From Symbiodinium kawagutii (taxonomy: Eukaryota > Sar > Dinophyceae > Suessiales > Symbiodiniaceae): 64,000 nucleotides of DNA. Below the pieces are notes generated by a model. The model ran no database searches, was not told the origin of the DNA, and was given only the letters and a program-made list of their open reading frames with translations. The stretch lies in contig VSDK01028034.1 of the NCBI GenBank assembly GCA_009767595.1, forward strand, positions 49,985 through 113,984, in the 5' to 3' direction. Shown here piece after piece: positions 20,130 through 33,700 of this stretch (the stretch's first letter is position 1; every line of letters begins with the position of its first letter). The position numbers and the translations under genes are program-made.

Positions 20130-21080
20130 CTGTGGAAACTAAGCTACGCGGCTTACCTTCTGAGGCAGCAAACCTTTTCCAGCGTTTATGTTTGAAGATG
20201 ATGCAAATGAAAACATGGATGCCAAGTGACCATGCCACACGGTAGACACTTTCCTAGCTTTGCTTCAGAAGTTGTAAGGTCATTTTTCCACATGCAGCAT
20301 GAACCTGTGATGTGTTATGCTGCCAATTGCTGCTCATGGATGCAAAATGACTGCATCCTTTGTTGTGAGGAAGATTCTATGTAGAACAGTAACACAACCA
20401 AAAATAAATCACCAGCTGCCGAATCATTAACTAGTTTTGATCACAGTCAAAAACCATAGGTTTGAACCGATTTTACTGTTTGGTATATCAACCTGGAACT
20501 GGAGATTCGCCAAAGTTGTAGGAACACGCAACAGGTTTCACCAGTTGAATGAATGGCTGTTTTTTTTTCTGCAGGGTGAGCGTCCGCCGATAACACATGG
20601 ATGAACCATGAAGTTTGGTTTCGCTGGGAGCCACTGAATTCTTCATCAGTGCCACTTTTTTCATGATCAAATAAATATCAAACTCCAAGGGTCAAAGCCA
20701 AGTACAATGGCCCCATGTCTCATACAGGTTCCACCACCATTTGCCGATATCAATGACCAGTCAATAACTATCATTTATCTCGTGTTGAAGCATCCTTCAT
20801 GTGCTTTCAGTTCCACTTATTACTTGTCCTGAAACATCACTAGTATCCACTCACATTTACCTATTATTTCTCCTACCTAAGCATCACTAATATACATTTG
20901 CATTTACCTATTGTTTATTCCTACAACATCACTAATATCACTTGTCCTTAAACATCACTAGTACCCATTTCCCTAGCCTTTGTGCTTAAACATCAACCAT
21001 CATCAACCATCATCAACCATCATCAACCATCATCAACCTATCATTTGTCCCTGCCTAAACATCATTAAACCTTTGCTGGA
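20130..21080. other. No gene seen
   Basis: AT-rich, with a run of tcaaccatca repeats near 20995-21040. No splice-bounded coding frame stands out. Confidence 0.4.
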
Positions 21081-21084
21081 AACT

Positions 21085-21168
21085 TACTTCTGCCACACTG
21101 CATCTTGGCGATGGGATGGCGTCCTGCCAGGCGGAGCGGTGGGTGATTGTTTGTTGATCACTGGGCAG
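21085..21168 (+). CDS. Exon candidate, unknown product
   Basis: Reads SWRWDGVLPGGAVGDCLLIT then GQ, ending at a donor GGGCAG|GTGTTG. No clear acceptor AG precedes it, so the left border is a guess. Confidence 0.3.
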
Positions 21169-21452
21169 GTGTTGGATTACCACCGGTGGTGGTTCACCGG
21201 TTGTCATCGCAGCTACCGGCTACAATGGTCAAGTATAGTTTTAATATGTTAAAATGGCTTTACAAGGGTTTCTAGTGATTAGAATGGTTTGAAATTTGGT
21301 AATAAGCCGTTTGATTGGACTTCTAACTGGTAAATACTCACTTACAACCCAAGTTTACTATCTAGGTGAGTGCTGGTGATTCATGATGGAATCATACTGA
21401 TGGCTAATCATGTGTGTTGGTTAGTAATTGATCAATGATGATCATCGGATAT

Positions 21453-21553
21453 GGTGTTTTCAAACAGGGAGCCACCAAAGCTATGGTTGGCTTGTTACTA
21501 TAAATCTTCACAAGTGGGTGCTAACTGCGGTACCCCTATTTTGATGAACCACC
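21453..21553. mobile_element. Foldback element, family A (copy A6)
   Basis: ggtgttttcaaacagg left arm and cccctattttgatgaaccacc right arm. Exact atat flanks (21449-21452 and 21554-21557). Confidence 0.75.
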
Positions 21554-21836
21554 ATATTTGAAAATGGTCGATGAATCACATAATTTGATAGTGGTCTCAA
21601 AACTTGATAGCATTAAGAGATTCAGAATGAACATCAAACATGTGCATGGTCGATATTGATACTGTTGTCGATTAATATTCACCATCCAAAAATGGATCGA
21701 TGAACATCCCAACAATTAGACTAGTTTAGTTTAGTTATGGCATGGGGATGTGAAGAGCCAGGGGTAGAGGGGCCCTTAACCCAAAACTATAATAGTGGCT
21801 AATTGTGGATCTCCTGATGCTGAATGACATCTCCAG

Positions 21837-21921
21837 CTGGTTTCCCGTTACTCACCCTGTGAAACGCGGCGAGATGACATCACTGGGTCAAGATCCACGC
21901 GATTCGTCGCTGGGATTTTAG
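21837..21921 (+). CDS. Terminal exon candidate
   Basis: Acceptor gacatctccAG, one leading base, then WFPVTHPVKRGEMTSLGQDP and a TAG at 21919. It would end the + strand transcription unit made of the exons from 11 kb onward. Product not recognised. Confidence 0.5.
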
Positions 21922-21948
21922 ATATTGGATGATATGAGATGACTACAT

Positions 21949-22049
21949 GGGTGTTTCTCAAACTAGGGGTGCACAAAAATGGCTGGTTTATTTCTCGAAG
22001 TGGTTAATAGAAAGGATGATTTGGGCGTACCCCTATTTTGAGAAAACAG
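21949..22049. mobile_element. Foldback element, family A (copy A7)
   Basis: gggtgtttctcaaactagg and acccctattttgagaaaacag arms, interior 'ggatgatttgggcg'. Flanks acat and atat. Confidence 0.7.
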
Positions 22050-22361
22050 ATATAATGTATATTGGATATGGGATTATCATGTGGGAAAAATAGGTAAATC
22101 AATAGATAAGTTACGATATTTATATTTTTGTTTTCATATATGGATAGAGATCTGTGTATTTATTTGTTTTTTATCTATGTATTTATTTATTCATTTATTT
22201 TATCTATTTATTCATATTGACAGTTGACAGTTGACGTGATTCACTGATCATTCGCTGGCAGTTAGCTATACAAAGAGGTGCCAGACAGTGGTCACTTGGT
22301 AGACGATTTCACCCATGCGTCAATCATTCCAACGGCACCAGGCTTCCAGTGGCAAGTTGAT

Positions 22362-22551
22362 GGTTTCTTAGAATAGGGAACCCCTCAAAATGGTTGGTTA
22401 AATGACTATAGATATCTACAAATGACTATAGATTTTTAACGGATGATTTGGGGTAGTTAATAAATAGTTAATAGTCTATTGTTAACTACTATAGATATCT
22501 ATAAATGACTATTCATGGAGAAACATTTGGGGTCCCCTATTTTGAGAAACA
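22362..22551. mobile_element. Enlarged foldback element, family A (copy A8)
   Basis: Left arm ggtttcttagaatagggaac, right arm ggggtcccctattttgagaa. The interior is expanded to about 190 bp by repeated 'aaatgactatagatatcta' units. Confidence 0.6.
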
Positions 22552-22689
22552 CCCATGTATGTACCTAGCATTGGATCTACGTTAGATACAGCTCAAGTAC
22601 CAGGCTAATTGTAAATATCACTACCATCAATGCACTATGGTTGTCAAGCTGTTAGTTGCCCTAGTGATGTTCACCAACTTAGCCAACAG

Positions 22690-22857
22690 CTGGGTCAATA
22701 TGTGAACACCCGGATGGGTACAGGCTTGGATCCACAAACACCGAGGAACCCCAGATCGAAGCAGACGCTTACAGCCGTAGATTTCAATTCGGGAACTGTT
22801 CCAGGATCCAATATGGGGACCATCAGTGGTTCATCGCCAGCACGTATGTTCACCTAG
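22690..22857 (+). CDS. Possible terminal exon
   Basis: After cttagccaacAG the frame is open for 55 codons to TAG (22855). It includes LGQYVNTRMGTGLDPQTPRN. Composition is less GC-rich than the better exons here. Confidence 0.3.
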   Translation: MGQYVNTRMGTGLDPQTPRNPRSKQTLTAVDFNSGTVPGSNMGTISGSSPARMFT

Positions 22858-22941
22858 TGGTGGTTGTGACTGGTTTTCAATGCCGAAGATTGCATGTAAA
22901 TGCTCACCAATGGGATTTGTTGCTGTAGTGGGTATTGATGT

Positions 22942-23038
22942 GGTGGCTTCTCAAAATAGGGGACCCCTCAAATCATCCTTTACAAACCATTGATAGCAAT
23001 AAACTTTTTTGGGGGATTCCCCATTTTGAGAAACTCCC
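22942..23038. mobile_element. Foldback element, family A (copy A9)
   Basis: ggtggcttctcaaaatagg and ccattttgagaaactccc arms. Flanks atgt and atat. Confidence 0.75.
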
Positions 23039-23044
23039 ATATGA

Positions 23045-24760
23045 ACAAGAACAACGAACTTCTAACGGCAAGAGCAACAAGAACACCCCACAATTTCAAG
23101 CACAACCATAGATTATCGGCTTTAGCCAGGGCATATGAAGTTTCAACGGAATGAGTTTAGGAGAGTCTAGGGTTCCTTGCTCTTGGTTGCTAGCAAGTGG
23201 TTGCATCACTTGAGTGCTGGTGGCCATCATGTATCCCTGCACGATCTCAAATCAATAGGGCTTGAAACACCACTGTCGTTTTGTTTGTACATAATTTTCC
23301 CCAAAATGCGATTTGATTTCCGTACAACTGTCAGAACACATTGAGCTTCACCTCGACCAAGGATGGCTGTCACCATGCAATCCACTTACACACAAACTAT
23401 CAAACTGGTTGTGGGTCAATACCGTGAAACTACCTATGGTGAATGCCCCATGACTGACAAAGCTAGTCTGCAGGGATTTTTACTGACCCCTTTTTTTGGA
23501 TGGTTGATATCAACCCACAGCCAAATATGTTCATGTTTAAAGTAGGGAAACCATCAATTTTTGGTGGTACAGTATTGAACAAACCTTTGTGCAAACAACA
23601 GCTTCGCCTTGTGCTTCCGTACAGCCCTTTTTCAGACATTGTTGGGACAGTACTCCTTGGACAGCACGAGAAATGACCTCTTTGCACTGCAGCTTGGTAT
23701 GCACACCACATATGCATACACAGCAAACAAATTGTGGGTGTGCGTCCATGGTCAAGCAGAGTTAAATAAAGATAATATACAATGACTATGTCGGTCCAAG
23801 AAAGCAACAATGACTTTATAAATTATGATATCAAGCCATCCATACAAAAAAAATATAGTAGCCATGATGTACCATTCTTGAATATCGTCTTTACTACCCG
23901 ATTTACCATTGTATCCCATCATTGGCACGGACCAATCTTGACCATTACTAACAGTAGCAACCATTAATCAACCACTAACCACTGCTCACCATGCCAAACA
24001 CATAATTTACCATCCTTATTGACAATTGTGAATAAGTTTTGATCACAAAGTGACTTGTTTGACGTTTAATCAACCATTGTGAAGTGTCCATAAAGTTTGA
24101 ATTCATCATATAATCATATGATATCATAAAGCCGTATATCAACTATATAATCATCATCCATTATTAACCATCATAAGCAGCCATGCTTAGCCATTAAATT
24201 AAACTCAATTGATTATCAATGATTACAAACAAGTGTTATCAATCACCATCACGAGCAAACATTATTGACCATTATGAATCAATATTTTGCCCATGAGTCA
24301 ACCACTACAGTTAAACCATTATCAACCATGAATCTACACTAGTTAAAAACCATTAACAACCATCATGATCAACCATTATCAACCATTATCAACCATGAAT
24401 TCTCAACCAGGATCAACCATTAACAACACTAGATCAACTAGTAATTATCAACCATTATCAACCTTCCCACTTGTCGGACAGCCGCACCCCGGCTGCGAGC
24501 GCAGAAGCGCGACTAAACCATTATCAACCATGAATTGTAGTGCATGATTCTAATAGCCATTGTTCACCGTGAAGGTCCCACTATAATCAGCCACTATCAA
24601 CCATTATCAACTATTATTATCAGCTAAACATGATCAACTATCATTATCAGCTATTGTTATCCTTGAAAGTCCCACTATCAACCAACATTGTGTTAACCAT
24701 GAACATCCACCTATCAACCACAACTAAAGTCGTCAACTCCATGGGTTTGACGCTTGCCAC
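23045..24760. other. No gene; remnants of family B and atcaacc repeats
   Basis: 23411-23425 and 23505-23520 look like the two ends of a decayed family B element. From 24160 to 24720 the sequence is dominated by attatcaaccat repeats. Confidence 0.4.
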
Positions 24761-24765
24761 CGGCC

Positions 24766-24906
24766 ATGGCGCGGCCGCCTTCGCCGTGCCTGGCACGCCC
24801 TACGAGCGCGCCACGCTGCGTCGGGCGCCGCCGCGCAACGGTGCGCCGCGCCGGCGTCCGAAGGGCGATGAGACGTCGCAGTTTGGGACGTGACTGGGAC
24901 GAGGAA
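24766..24906 (+). CDS. Possible first exon, Arg-rich targeting-like N-terminus
   Basis: A CpG-rich island. From cggccATGg the frame runs 47 codons to a donor GAGGAA|GTGACG. The product is rich in Arg, Ser and Ala and poor in acids until the end (RRRSLGRDWDEE), like an organelle transit peptide. It could be exon 1 of the methyltransferase gene, but nothing joins it in phase to the exon at 27665. All three frames are long here. Confidence 0.3.
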
Positions 24907-24943
24907 GTGACGTGGTCCCAATGGGGGTGAGCAAATGGCGAGC

Positions 24944-25115
24944 TGGGTCAAGCAGTTAACCAACCAAGAATAGCTGGTTAATAGTTAATAATAAGGGATG
25001 ATAACTAACAAGTATAGGGGATATATACCAACTACTGTATATGGTTGTGGGTCAAGCAGTTCACTAACCAACTTTCATGGGGGATAATGACCAGCAACAA
25101 TAGGGAAAACGATCA
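24944..25115. mobile_element. Two partial family B elements
   Basis: gctgggtcaagcagttaacc and gttgtgggtcaagcagttc are left-end-like. The interiors 'gggataatgaccagcaacaa' and 'agggaaaac' match the family, but right ends are missing. Confidence 0.5.
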
Positions 25116-25658
25116 ATGTCAAAGAGGTACCATGGTGAGCTCACTGTGGGGTACAATGTTGTGAACCGCGACAAGGAGGTACCATGAATGTTCCACTGCA
25201 TACTCGGAGGTACTCAATGGTGGATGTTAGTCTGACCTGCAAGACGGCACGAGGTAACTCATGAGCCATGGAGTGGAATCGAAAAAAAATACAGATTATA
25301 TAGTGGTTTCTCAGAATAGGGAACGCAACAACTGATAAAGAAAGTACACATATGGTGATTTCAGGTGGTTTCTCAAAGTCTTGGGAGGCCCCAAAGTTAT
25401 GTTAGGTTTTGAGACGCCACAATTAAATCATGGACGGTGGTGGGTTCCAATCGTATTGCCAATCCAGAAATACTATAGGCGCTGAATTTCTCGATTGCGG
25501 GGATGCCATTTGAACGCTTACTTCAGGGCTACGCGAGTTATCGATCAACCATGGGTACCCTTTGGTAAACTAACATGGCAATGGAAAATCCACCAATTTG
25601 TTCGGAAAACCCTTGGATGGGATAACCGGGATAGCAATGTCCATTTGTCCGCCCTCAG

Positions 25659-25720
25659 ATGATTGCCCAACTTGTCGTCAGCAGGTGGAGGTACAAGGGA
25701 CACCTCCAGCTGAGAAGCTG
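25659..25720 (+). CDS. Exon candidate with CPTC motif
   Basis: Acceptor gtccgccctcAG, donor AAGCTG|GTGAGT. Reads DCPTCRQQVEVQGTPPAEKL with two leading bases. The CPxC looks like the end of a RING finger, but one motif is not enough to name it. Confidence 0.4.
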
Positions 25721-26153
25721 GTGAGTCGGGTAACTAACAGGTACTACCATGCTAGTGGTAGCTATGATGTACAAAACTATATATTTCATGCAACTATCAA
25801 TCAGCATATCATATAGATGGTATCAATCAATATCATAAGCTATCTAAACTATAAATATAGCTATGGCATTACATTTGATATGATAACTATACTTAGATGG
25901 CTTTTCAACCAACTTATTCTTCCAAGTGGGAGGAACCACCTTGTACCATTGGAATGATAATTGCTGGCGGATGCAGACACATTTGGCTGGATTGGCTGAT
26001 GAGTTTTTTGTTTAAATTTGCAGGGAAATCCAACCATATTTGACAGTTCGAACCAGCGGGTTTGCTTTAGATTTTGTCATTAACCAATCCAGTGAGACCT
26101 TTTACCCGGAAACTTCTTGCATTTTGAGTCGGGTGAGGCTACTCTCGTTTGGG

Positions 26154-26166
26154 TTGAGCCAAAATG
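26154..26166 (-). other. Possible spliced-leader relic
   Basis: On the - strand it reads catttttggctcaa with four T's (cattttggctcaa), 13 bases identical to the 3' half of the conserved dinoflagellate spliced leader. The next base is c where the leader ends in g, and the 5' half is absent. Confidence 0.3.
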
Positions 26167-27099
26167 AAAACCATGTTTCGAGTCAACACGAACCAACTTC
26201 CCGTCCCAAGAAATGCAGCAACACCGAAGTGCAATCGAACTGAGGAGCGACTATCTCTACGGCGTGTATCCTGTTCTCCTGGCACTTCGCGCAAAGAATC
26301 TTGTCTATTTTGATCTCCAGTGCTGAGAATGTACATCCATATATTGTATACAATGAATGTTCTCATGTGAAGTTGTTTTTGACTACGGATATTTGATGTT
26401 TTGATAGACATCTAGAACTTGTATCTCCCACACCTGCCCAGGTATCATTTTCCATGGTGCTATCCATCCCACGTGAAGATCAATATTAGCAACAGGTCCA
26501 CAATTTGGAATTCGAAGGATGCGTCATAGGAAGCCACGTTGGTCGACCATCAGCATCTGACAAAAGCAGCATCTAAGCAGCAACAGCAACACCCGCGTCA
26601 GTTAGTGAGAGCAACAACCAAGAACTCACATCCACAACTAACATCCAATCGGTATGAGGACGAAAGAGGTATAGGTCAGAAGAGATGCGTGCGTCGAAAA
26701 CCAATTGAATGATGTTCACAGATGATTGGTGATTAGATGTGATTAGTATCCTTTTCAACCCACAATCACCATTGGAACGCACTGAAACCATCCATTGCAA
26801 CTCAGGTGCTCCTGATGATCGCCACCTCTGTTTTTTTTCAAGTTAGGAAACAACCATCCATGTCTTGGAAGTGCAGGATCAAGTGGTCATAGTTGCGCAC
26901 CCAGCAATAGTGGTTGGACGCATCAAAGAACTGTGGTAAGTTGCGAAGAATCGAAGGCCAAAGCTTGTGCACCATGGTGATCTACAGATGCCATGGTGAA
27001 CAAATCCTGTCAGCGAGTGGTTCATCATCACTCTTGACATGAACCCAGTAGCAGCCTTGTTGGGATGCTGGATTCTTGTTGGTCAGTAGTTTCAAACAT

Positions 27100-27197
27100 G
27101 GCAGTGGGCCCCCTGTACCCTTGGTTCCCTTATCATTAACACATTATTGTTTGTTAGTATCCCCCATATGGGTTGGTTAAAGCCTTGACCCATAGCC
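27100..27197. mobile_element. Foldback element, family B (copy B6)
   Basis: ggcagtgggccccctgtacc and agccttgacccatagcc ends. Flanks acat and atat. Confidence 0.7.
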
Positions 27198-27319
27198 ATA
27201 TAAGTGTGGAGGAAATCACCAAAATCACGGGATTGCATAACACAGGCAGACTATGATCTTTTGGAAACTTCTAATATGTCCTATGCTTCCCATGCTACCT
27301 GCGACGTTTGTCACTGCAG

Positions 27320-27402
27320 CTGCTGGTAGCTCAGCTGTTTTGGGAATACGACCTGAGTACCCCCAGGGCAACAGAACCGCTTCAACCGAAACCCTGCAAA
27401 AG
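27320..27402 (+). CDS. Exon candidate, unknown product
   Basis: Acceptor tttgtcactgcAG, donor CAAAAG|GTTATT. Phase 0 reads LLVAQLFWEYDLSTPRATEP; the +2 frame (AGSSAVLGIRPEYPQGNRTA) is equally open. It may be an upstream exon of the methyltransferase gene. Confidence 0.45.
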
Positions 27403-27664
27403 GTTATTGTTGGTTCCTAGCACGATGACATCAACATGTATCATTTGATTGTGGAATTGTGAACACCACATCCAACCGTTAGACACCAGCTTAACCATTG
27501 CAGTATCCACTCTAGTAAGCAGCTTCACCAGCAGTGAGCCTTTGTCCAACCATTAGCAACCAACCATTGAAACCCACCATTATCATTAACCAACCATTCA
27601 CCAACTATTCACCAACTATTCACCAACCATTCACCAACTATTCACCAACCATTCAGACCCATAG

Positions 27665-27768
27665 CAGTAGAACCTGGCGCGAACCTGTCGCTGTGGGCTG
27701 CACCTCCTTCCAGGAAGCGAAAGTTCAAGCGACTCTGGGTCCAGGGCACCTCAGGCCCGACAACTCTG
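27665..27768 (+). CDS. SpoU methyltransferase exon: start of substrate-binding domain
   Basis: Reads LSLWAAPPSRKRKFKRLWVQ then GTSGPTTL. This matches the 'V..AL....R....L.vq' opening of SpoU substrate-binding domains. Acceptor AG at 27664, 27667 or 27670, all in the same phase. A GA donor (ACTCTG|GAGAAG) joins the next exon in phase; the GT donor at 27786 would not. Confidence 0.65.
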
Positions 27769-30700
27769 GAGAAGATGCTCGGCCAGTGGTACCCCTAGGG
27801 GTACCCCGGGGTAGTGCAGGGGGGTCTACATGGTGGTTGCTCAAAACTGACTAGCTGGTTAATGGTTAATGAAGCTGGGTATGATAAGTAACAATAGTAG
27901 GGCATATACCAGCTATATATATATAGGGGACCCCCAAGAATGGTTGGTTTAGATGACTAATTAATGATGATTGATATTGGGTTTATGATATACCAGCTAT
28001 GTCCAGCTATATGTGGCTATGGGTCAATATTAGCTAACCAACTAATGGGGGATAACAACCACCAGTAATAGCGAAAACAATGGTAAATGATAGGGGAACC
28101 AGGGTACACATGTTTGACCCACAGCCATATGGTGTTTTCTTAAGACTGGGGGGGTACCCCCCAATCATCCAATAGTAATCAGTTTTAACAATGAACCATC
28201 CTGGGTTAGTCAACTGGTTGGTGGTTTCAAACTGGTTTTATTTTCCAAACTAAATATTAACAAGTGGTCGGTTGACTACTATGTTTCAAGGGGGTTGCAA
28301 GAACCAAGCACTTGAAGTGGTCCGTACATATAACTCCACTTCAATGGTTTATGAACCAACTTCTAAGTGGAGTGAAACGCCTGTACACACCCTGAGGCTT
28401 CTGCAATGTTTCCTACGAACCTATCCTGGGATGAAGTTGTTAAAGAGGGAATGACAGTAAGGTGTGACCATCTTGGGGCGGTAGGAAGTTGAATCCTTGT
28501 CACGGCAATCCTTAGGAAGGATGACGAGGTTGGCTGGGAGCAGTCATCAGTGCTGGGGTGTGCTGGGTTATCGATGAATCATTGATGGCTACTGAGAGTA
28601 TAACAGCTGAATGAAAGAGTTAAGTTGATATAAGATACTTAAGTCGGTTTTGGAATGATATTTGTTTGCAATGTATCAGTATTGATGTACATACTTATGT
28701 ACACAGTTTATACTCTTAGGCCCAGGAATCTCACTGGGATACACTCTGCAACTACAGTGGTGGGACTGACACGTCAGTGGGAACCAGAATCAATCAAATC
28801 CGCAAACAGACAAGTGCAAGGCTCAGATAGCTCTAGGGATGAGCATGTTTTGGATTTGGACAAATCTGAACATCATTATTATACCTACGTTAGATGTATG
28901 GTTTAAGCAACCGTATGTCCGTAGTCATTGATGATTGACTGTCATAATTAACCACAAGTGACACTGGTTGAACTATTGACCACCATTTGCAATTTCCAAG
29001 ATGCACTCCCTGTCATGAGCGAAAATCATAACGAACGAGCAAACATGGTTCAAGGATCCTAGGGCTTGTCACGTTTTCTTTTGGGAGTATTGTTGATAAT
29101 TGCGAAAAGGCCTTGCTTGATGATTGTCAGTAGTCATTAGATGTTCTATTAGATTGTGTGTTGATCCACTGTTTGGATCCCTTTGGCCAAATAGTGAACC
29201 CATGATGAGTAAGTGCTTGGACATTCATTTGCTCCGATTCTACACTGCGGACGTAAGTGATGTTTCACTTCACTGAGTACAACTTCACCAGCACGTATAT
29301 AGCGATGCATGATGGACAATACGGTGTGATTACTGCACTCCGTATTACAAGGAGCAAAATTGTGTTTTTTAATGATTTGAATTAGTATTCTATATGTTTA
29401 GTTGTGTTTTGCAGACCATATATATATATACATGTTTGTTTTCGAATATCCTGTTAATATGCTTTATCAAACATTGATAGTTTAGACATCATGAAGTTTC
29501 AACATGAATGGTTCACGAAGTCTTCAACTGGCAGAATTGTTTTTGTTGGCATGTCCACCTACTGATGTTTGTGGTTGATGGTTTCCATTGGCCAGCCAAA
29601 GTAAACTACATCAACTATTTTGAATCATATTATCGGCCAACTTGTCAACCATCATCGGGCAGTCTCAGTCAGTGCTTATAGCCTTATAGCTGACATTGAC
29701 TAAAAAGCAAATGATTATTCATGAATGAACATATACCACCAAATCAGCCATCTATTCGTTCAATTCCCAAGCAGTAACAGACTAACTGTTCATTCACATT
29801 CAGTCATCACTTCCCAATTATTCACCCTTAGCCAGCCAGTAGGTAGCAATCTATCACCCATGGTTTCACAGTTTGCGCAAGCATGGTTGCCCATGGTCAA
29901 TGAATGCTCACACCGATATTGATTAATGCTTGATAGCGGTGGTGAATTAATGTGAATTGATCTGAAGTAATTTGAATTACCGGCAAGTAAACAGCAAATA
30001 ATTCATATCGATGATCACCATGCCAAAATGATTACACCGTGGTATATTCAGGTTACTACTCAGTTCACAATCAATATCCACAAAAGATTGACGACAGGGT
30101 AGGCCCCCCCGAGCAAATTTTGCTGGGGTTGTATCTAGGGTAAATATGTGCTCCTGTTTTCAGTCAAGAACACAGGCAGGCAAACAGAAAGACAATGTAT
30201 ATTTTGGTGCTCATGCCGGTTAGTCAGTGGTTAGTAACCATGGTTAGTAAGCTATTTATCAATGATATAACTCACAAACCAGTTACTAAGAGGATGATTA
30301 TCCAAATATGGATTAGTACCCCACTTTTTCCCTGCTTCCGAGCCCAATCCTGCCCTGCAGGGTTGAAGTTTTGCATCCGTCGTTTCACGCGTTTACTGTG
30401 CACAGGATTTCCCTTATGTACTTCCTCGGTTGCACTGGGAATACCTAAGAATGGTGTACCATGCCTGCATGTATATTCTATTAGACCCTTGTGCCAATGT
30501 TAGAAAAGCAGGATCCAATGTTATAGAAAAGCAAATCCAATGTCAGAATCTAGGATTGCTGTCAGAAAAAAGGGTTCCAATGTTGAAAAACAGGTTCCCT
30601 TTATTTATTAATGTTTTTCTTTATTTGTTTATTAGTTTATTTGTTCATTGATTTTCGTTACCTATTGATTGACTTTTACAAATAGTTTATCGGCAAACTG

Positions 30701-33700
30701 TTTCATTCACTTTAGTTAAGGACAGCTATAGTTAAAGGACTATCGCCTATTGCTTAAAGGTATAACTAAACTATAAACTATTTTAACTTAAGGACTATCG
30801 CCTACAACTTGAGGGACTATGGTTACTTAAACCTTTCTACAACTGGTATTTCATACATTTCATTCCAGTTTAAAGGTATAGTATGAAATTCCAGTATATA
30901 TGTTGTTACTAAAACTCTATGTTATAGTTTAATCTTTGAATTGACCAAACAGTACGTTATAAATATTTTCGATAACCACGGGTTTATTAAAAAATGACAG
31001 CTACAGTTTAGTTAATGACCATTTAAACCTATACTGGTCATTAACCCATCTTTGAATTTCTATTAGTATAATTTAATAATTCAACAAATTTAGTTAAGTA
31101 ACCATTAACAGTAGCTATAGTTTAATCTTTGAATTGGAGACTGGTCATTGACCATCGCTACTACAACCCCTGAAATTTTCTGCCGCCAGGCGCGCTCCGA
31201 GATCCTCCGGCTCAGCCGGGAGTTGCAAATCCCCACGGTAACGTGGGGAAACCTGGCAATGGAGGGCCGGTGATGCGGCAGGCAGGGGTGGCCATAGCCA
31301 AGATGTGGCTATGGGTCAATATTAACCAACCAACTAATGAGGATCATGACCAACAATAATAAGGGAAACAATGGTTAATGATGGGGGAACCAGGGATACG
31401 GGGTTTTGACCCACAGCCATGTGGCTTATATTGTCTTGAAATGGTTTTTTATGCAGGATATTTTACCAATGATTATGTGATTTATATGGTTCAAAATGGT
31501 TGATGAGGGTTTTTGGCAGGATATTTTACCACGATTGTTTGATTGATAACAGAGGATAGTAACCAACAATCAATGTTAATTTACCACAAGTATGTGGGTT
31601 CGTCCACAGCCATGGTAATATTTACGAACTATTGAATATAGCGATCATTAACAGCGACAACACCCCTTTTGGAGGCACGCCAGTCCTACAGAAGAGCGCA
31701 GATGGTTGATGGTTGAAAGGTGGTTGATGGTTAATGTTCAGTATTAGTTGATGATTACAATTGATAATTCCGCGTTTGTTAGGTCTTGGTTTATTCGGCG
31801 TAAGCTAGCTGGAGAATCATGTGGGTTTGTCCCAGAATGGTGTACCAGTAAAACTGGTTGGTTGTCCTTTGTTTTCCCAGCGATAATGGCTGTTATTAGT
31901 ACTTCAGAGTAAAGGTTACACGCAACGATTGCAAGACATTGCCGGATGAGCAGACTCAATTTTGACCACGGCGACGGTGAGTCAACCTTGCAACCATTCC
32001 AAACATCTCGATGCTATGAACACATTTTGTCCATTATTGGGAAAACTATGGAAAACAAAACCAATGATTTGCAATCGTTGTGTGCAACCTTTACCCTTAA
32101 TCAAGTAATAACATCACAGCCAAACAATTGCATTGACATATGGTTCTCGTTGTGCGCGCATGCGGCGTGCGCGACTTTTTTGCGTTTGCGCTGAAAAAAT
32201 GAAGCATACAGAAACAATGTTGAGATAAACGTACGGTTTGGTAGACCAAGCTGGTTGAGCTAAGCGTCACCAGCTTGATCCAGTTTTAATAAAGGTACAC
32301 CAAGGTAACTTCCCAGAGTGTGATCATCACCATCGATTTTGCTCATGTTAATCATGAATCAGCATCAATCAACAACAATTCATGGTGCTAACAACCCACG
32401 GTTGAAATAAACAAAATGATCACCATTAATCACCTATCAACTGTGTTCAACATTAATGATACTAACATCATTGCCCTCTGGTAAACTAACATGGCTGGCT
32501 GGAAAATCCACCATTAGTCAATACGGATAGTTGGTTGAAATCAACAGAATCACCATCCGAAATTAAAAAAAAAATGACCACTTTGCCGCTTCGCCCCGCA
32601 CATCGCAGACTGTGGCCTTCCCGGCCCTTGACCGGGGACCGGCGTTAAACCCTTGGAACATTGTTTGGTTTCTGGACATGGCAACAGCAACAAAAGATTG
32701 CAAAAAACAACCTCAAATAAGAGTCGTTGCATTTGAATTGGTTCCGCCATTAATCATAATTTGTTGTTTGTTTTCTTTGAGTATTTGTTTTCCCGCTGCC
32801 GAGTCAAGGCAAATTCAGAGAAAAACAGTTCTGGACTACTACTCCGACAATAAACCTCATCAAGGCGGGGCCATCCGCTGGATCGAAACTTTTGCACGCT
32901 GCCTGGATTTCTTGGTTTGCCGAACGTTCAACTTTGTGCAACAACAAATGTATACATTTAAAGAACAAAACATATATTGTTTTCAGGTTCATTATTGAAT
33001 CATAGGTTCATTCAAACAGGTCAATTATTCAGCCATTCAATCTCGTGCAACAACATAGTTGCAGAAATGTTTTAAGTGATACACTCAACATCTACAGTTT
33101 CCGCACATCAAGCAACTAACATTGAGTTTGGAATGAATTCAAGTTTTGGCAGTTTATGTTTCCTTACAGCACATTGGCGGTGCCTGTGAAGACCCAATGG
33201 TTGTGGCCAATTGTGTAGATGGTTTATCATTCATCTTGCATATAAACGGCATACCATTTGTTCGACCTTCTTAGGAGTCACCTCATGGAATGTTTCTTGT
33301 GGTGTCGCAGGTTGCCGTCCCATGCCATATCTAGATATCCGTACATAGCTATTGCATTTTTATAGACAGTGCTTCTAGTTGACTATAGTTGACTTACTTA
33401 CTGATTCTTTTTGATGTATGTGCACAATCTCCCATGCAACTGGTATGTTTCAATGATGCCGGAAGAGTCATGAGCCGAGCCGCTGAATCCAGGGATATGC
33501 CTCTCGGGCTCCCCGAGCACGAGACGAAATATTTTCAGTGAGTGGATTGAATGGTTGCTTCAAGCTCTGAAAATGCAACGGGTGTTGCAGCTCTTAGTTG
33601 TGCATGTTCAATCATGTTTAGTTTTTTTGTGTAATGGTTAGACCAGCCTGAAATGAGGTAGGGTGAGAACCCCAGTAAAGTATTAGCCATTATCAACCGT

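Noticed and set aside
32590-32660. Small GC-rich island as a methyltransferase exon
   Set aside because: Open in more than one frame on both strands with no family residues, and the phases of the exons at 31190 and 33466 already agree without it.
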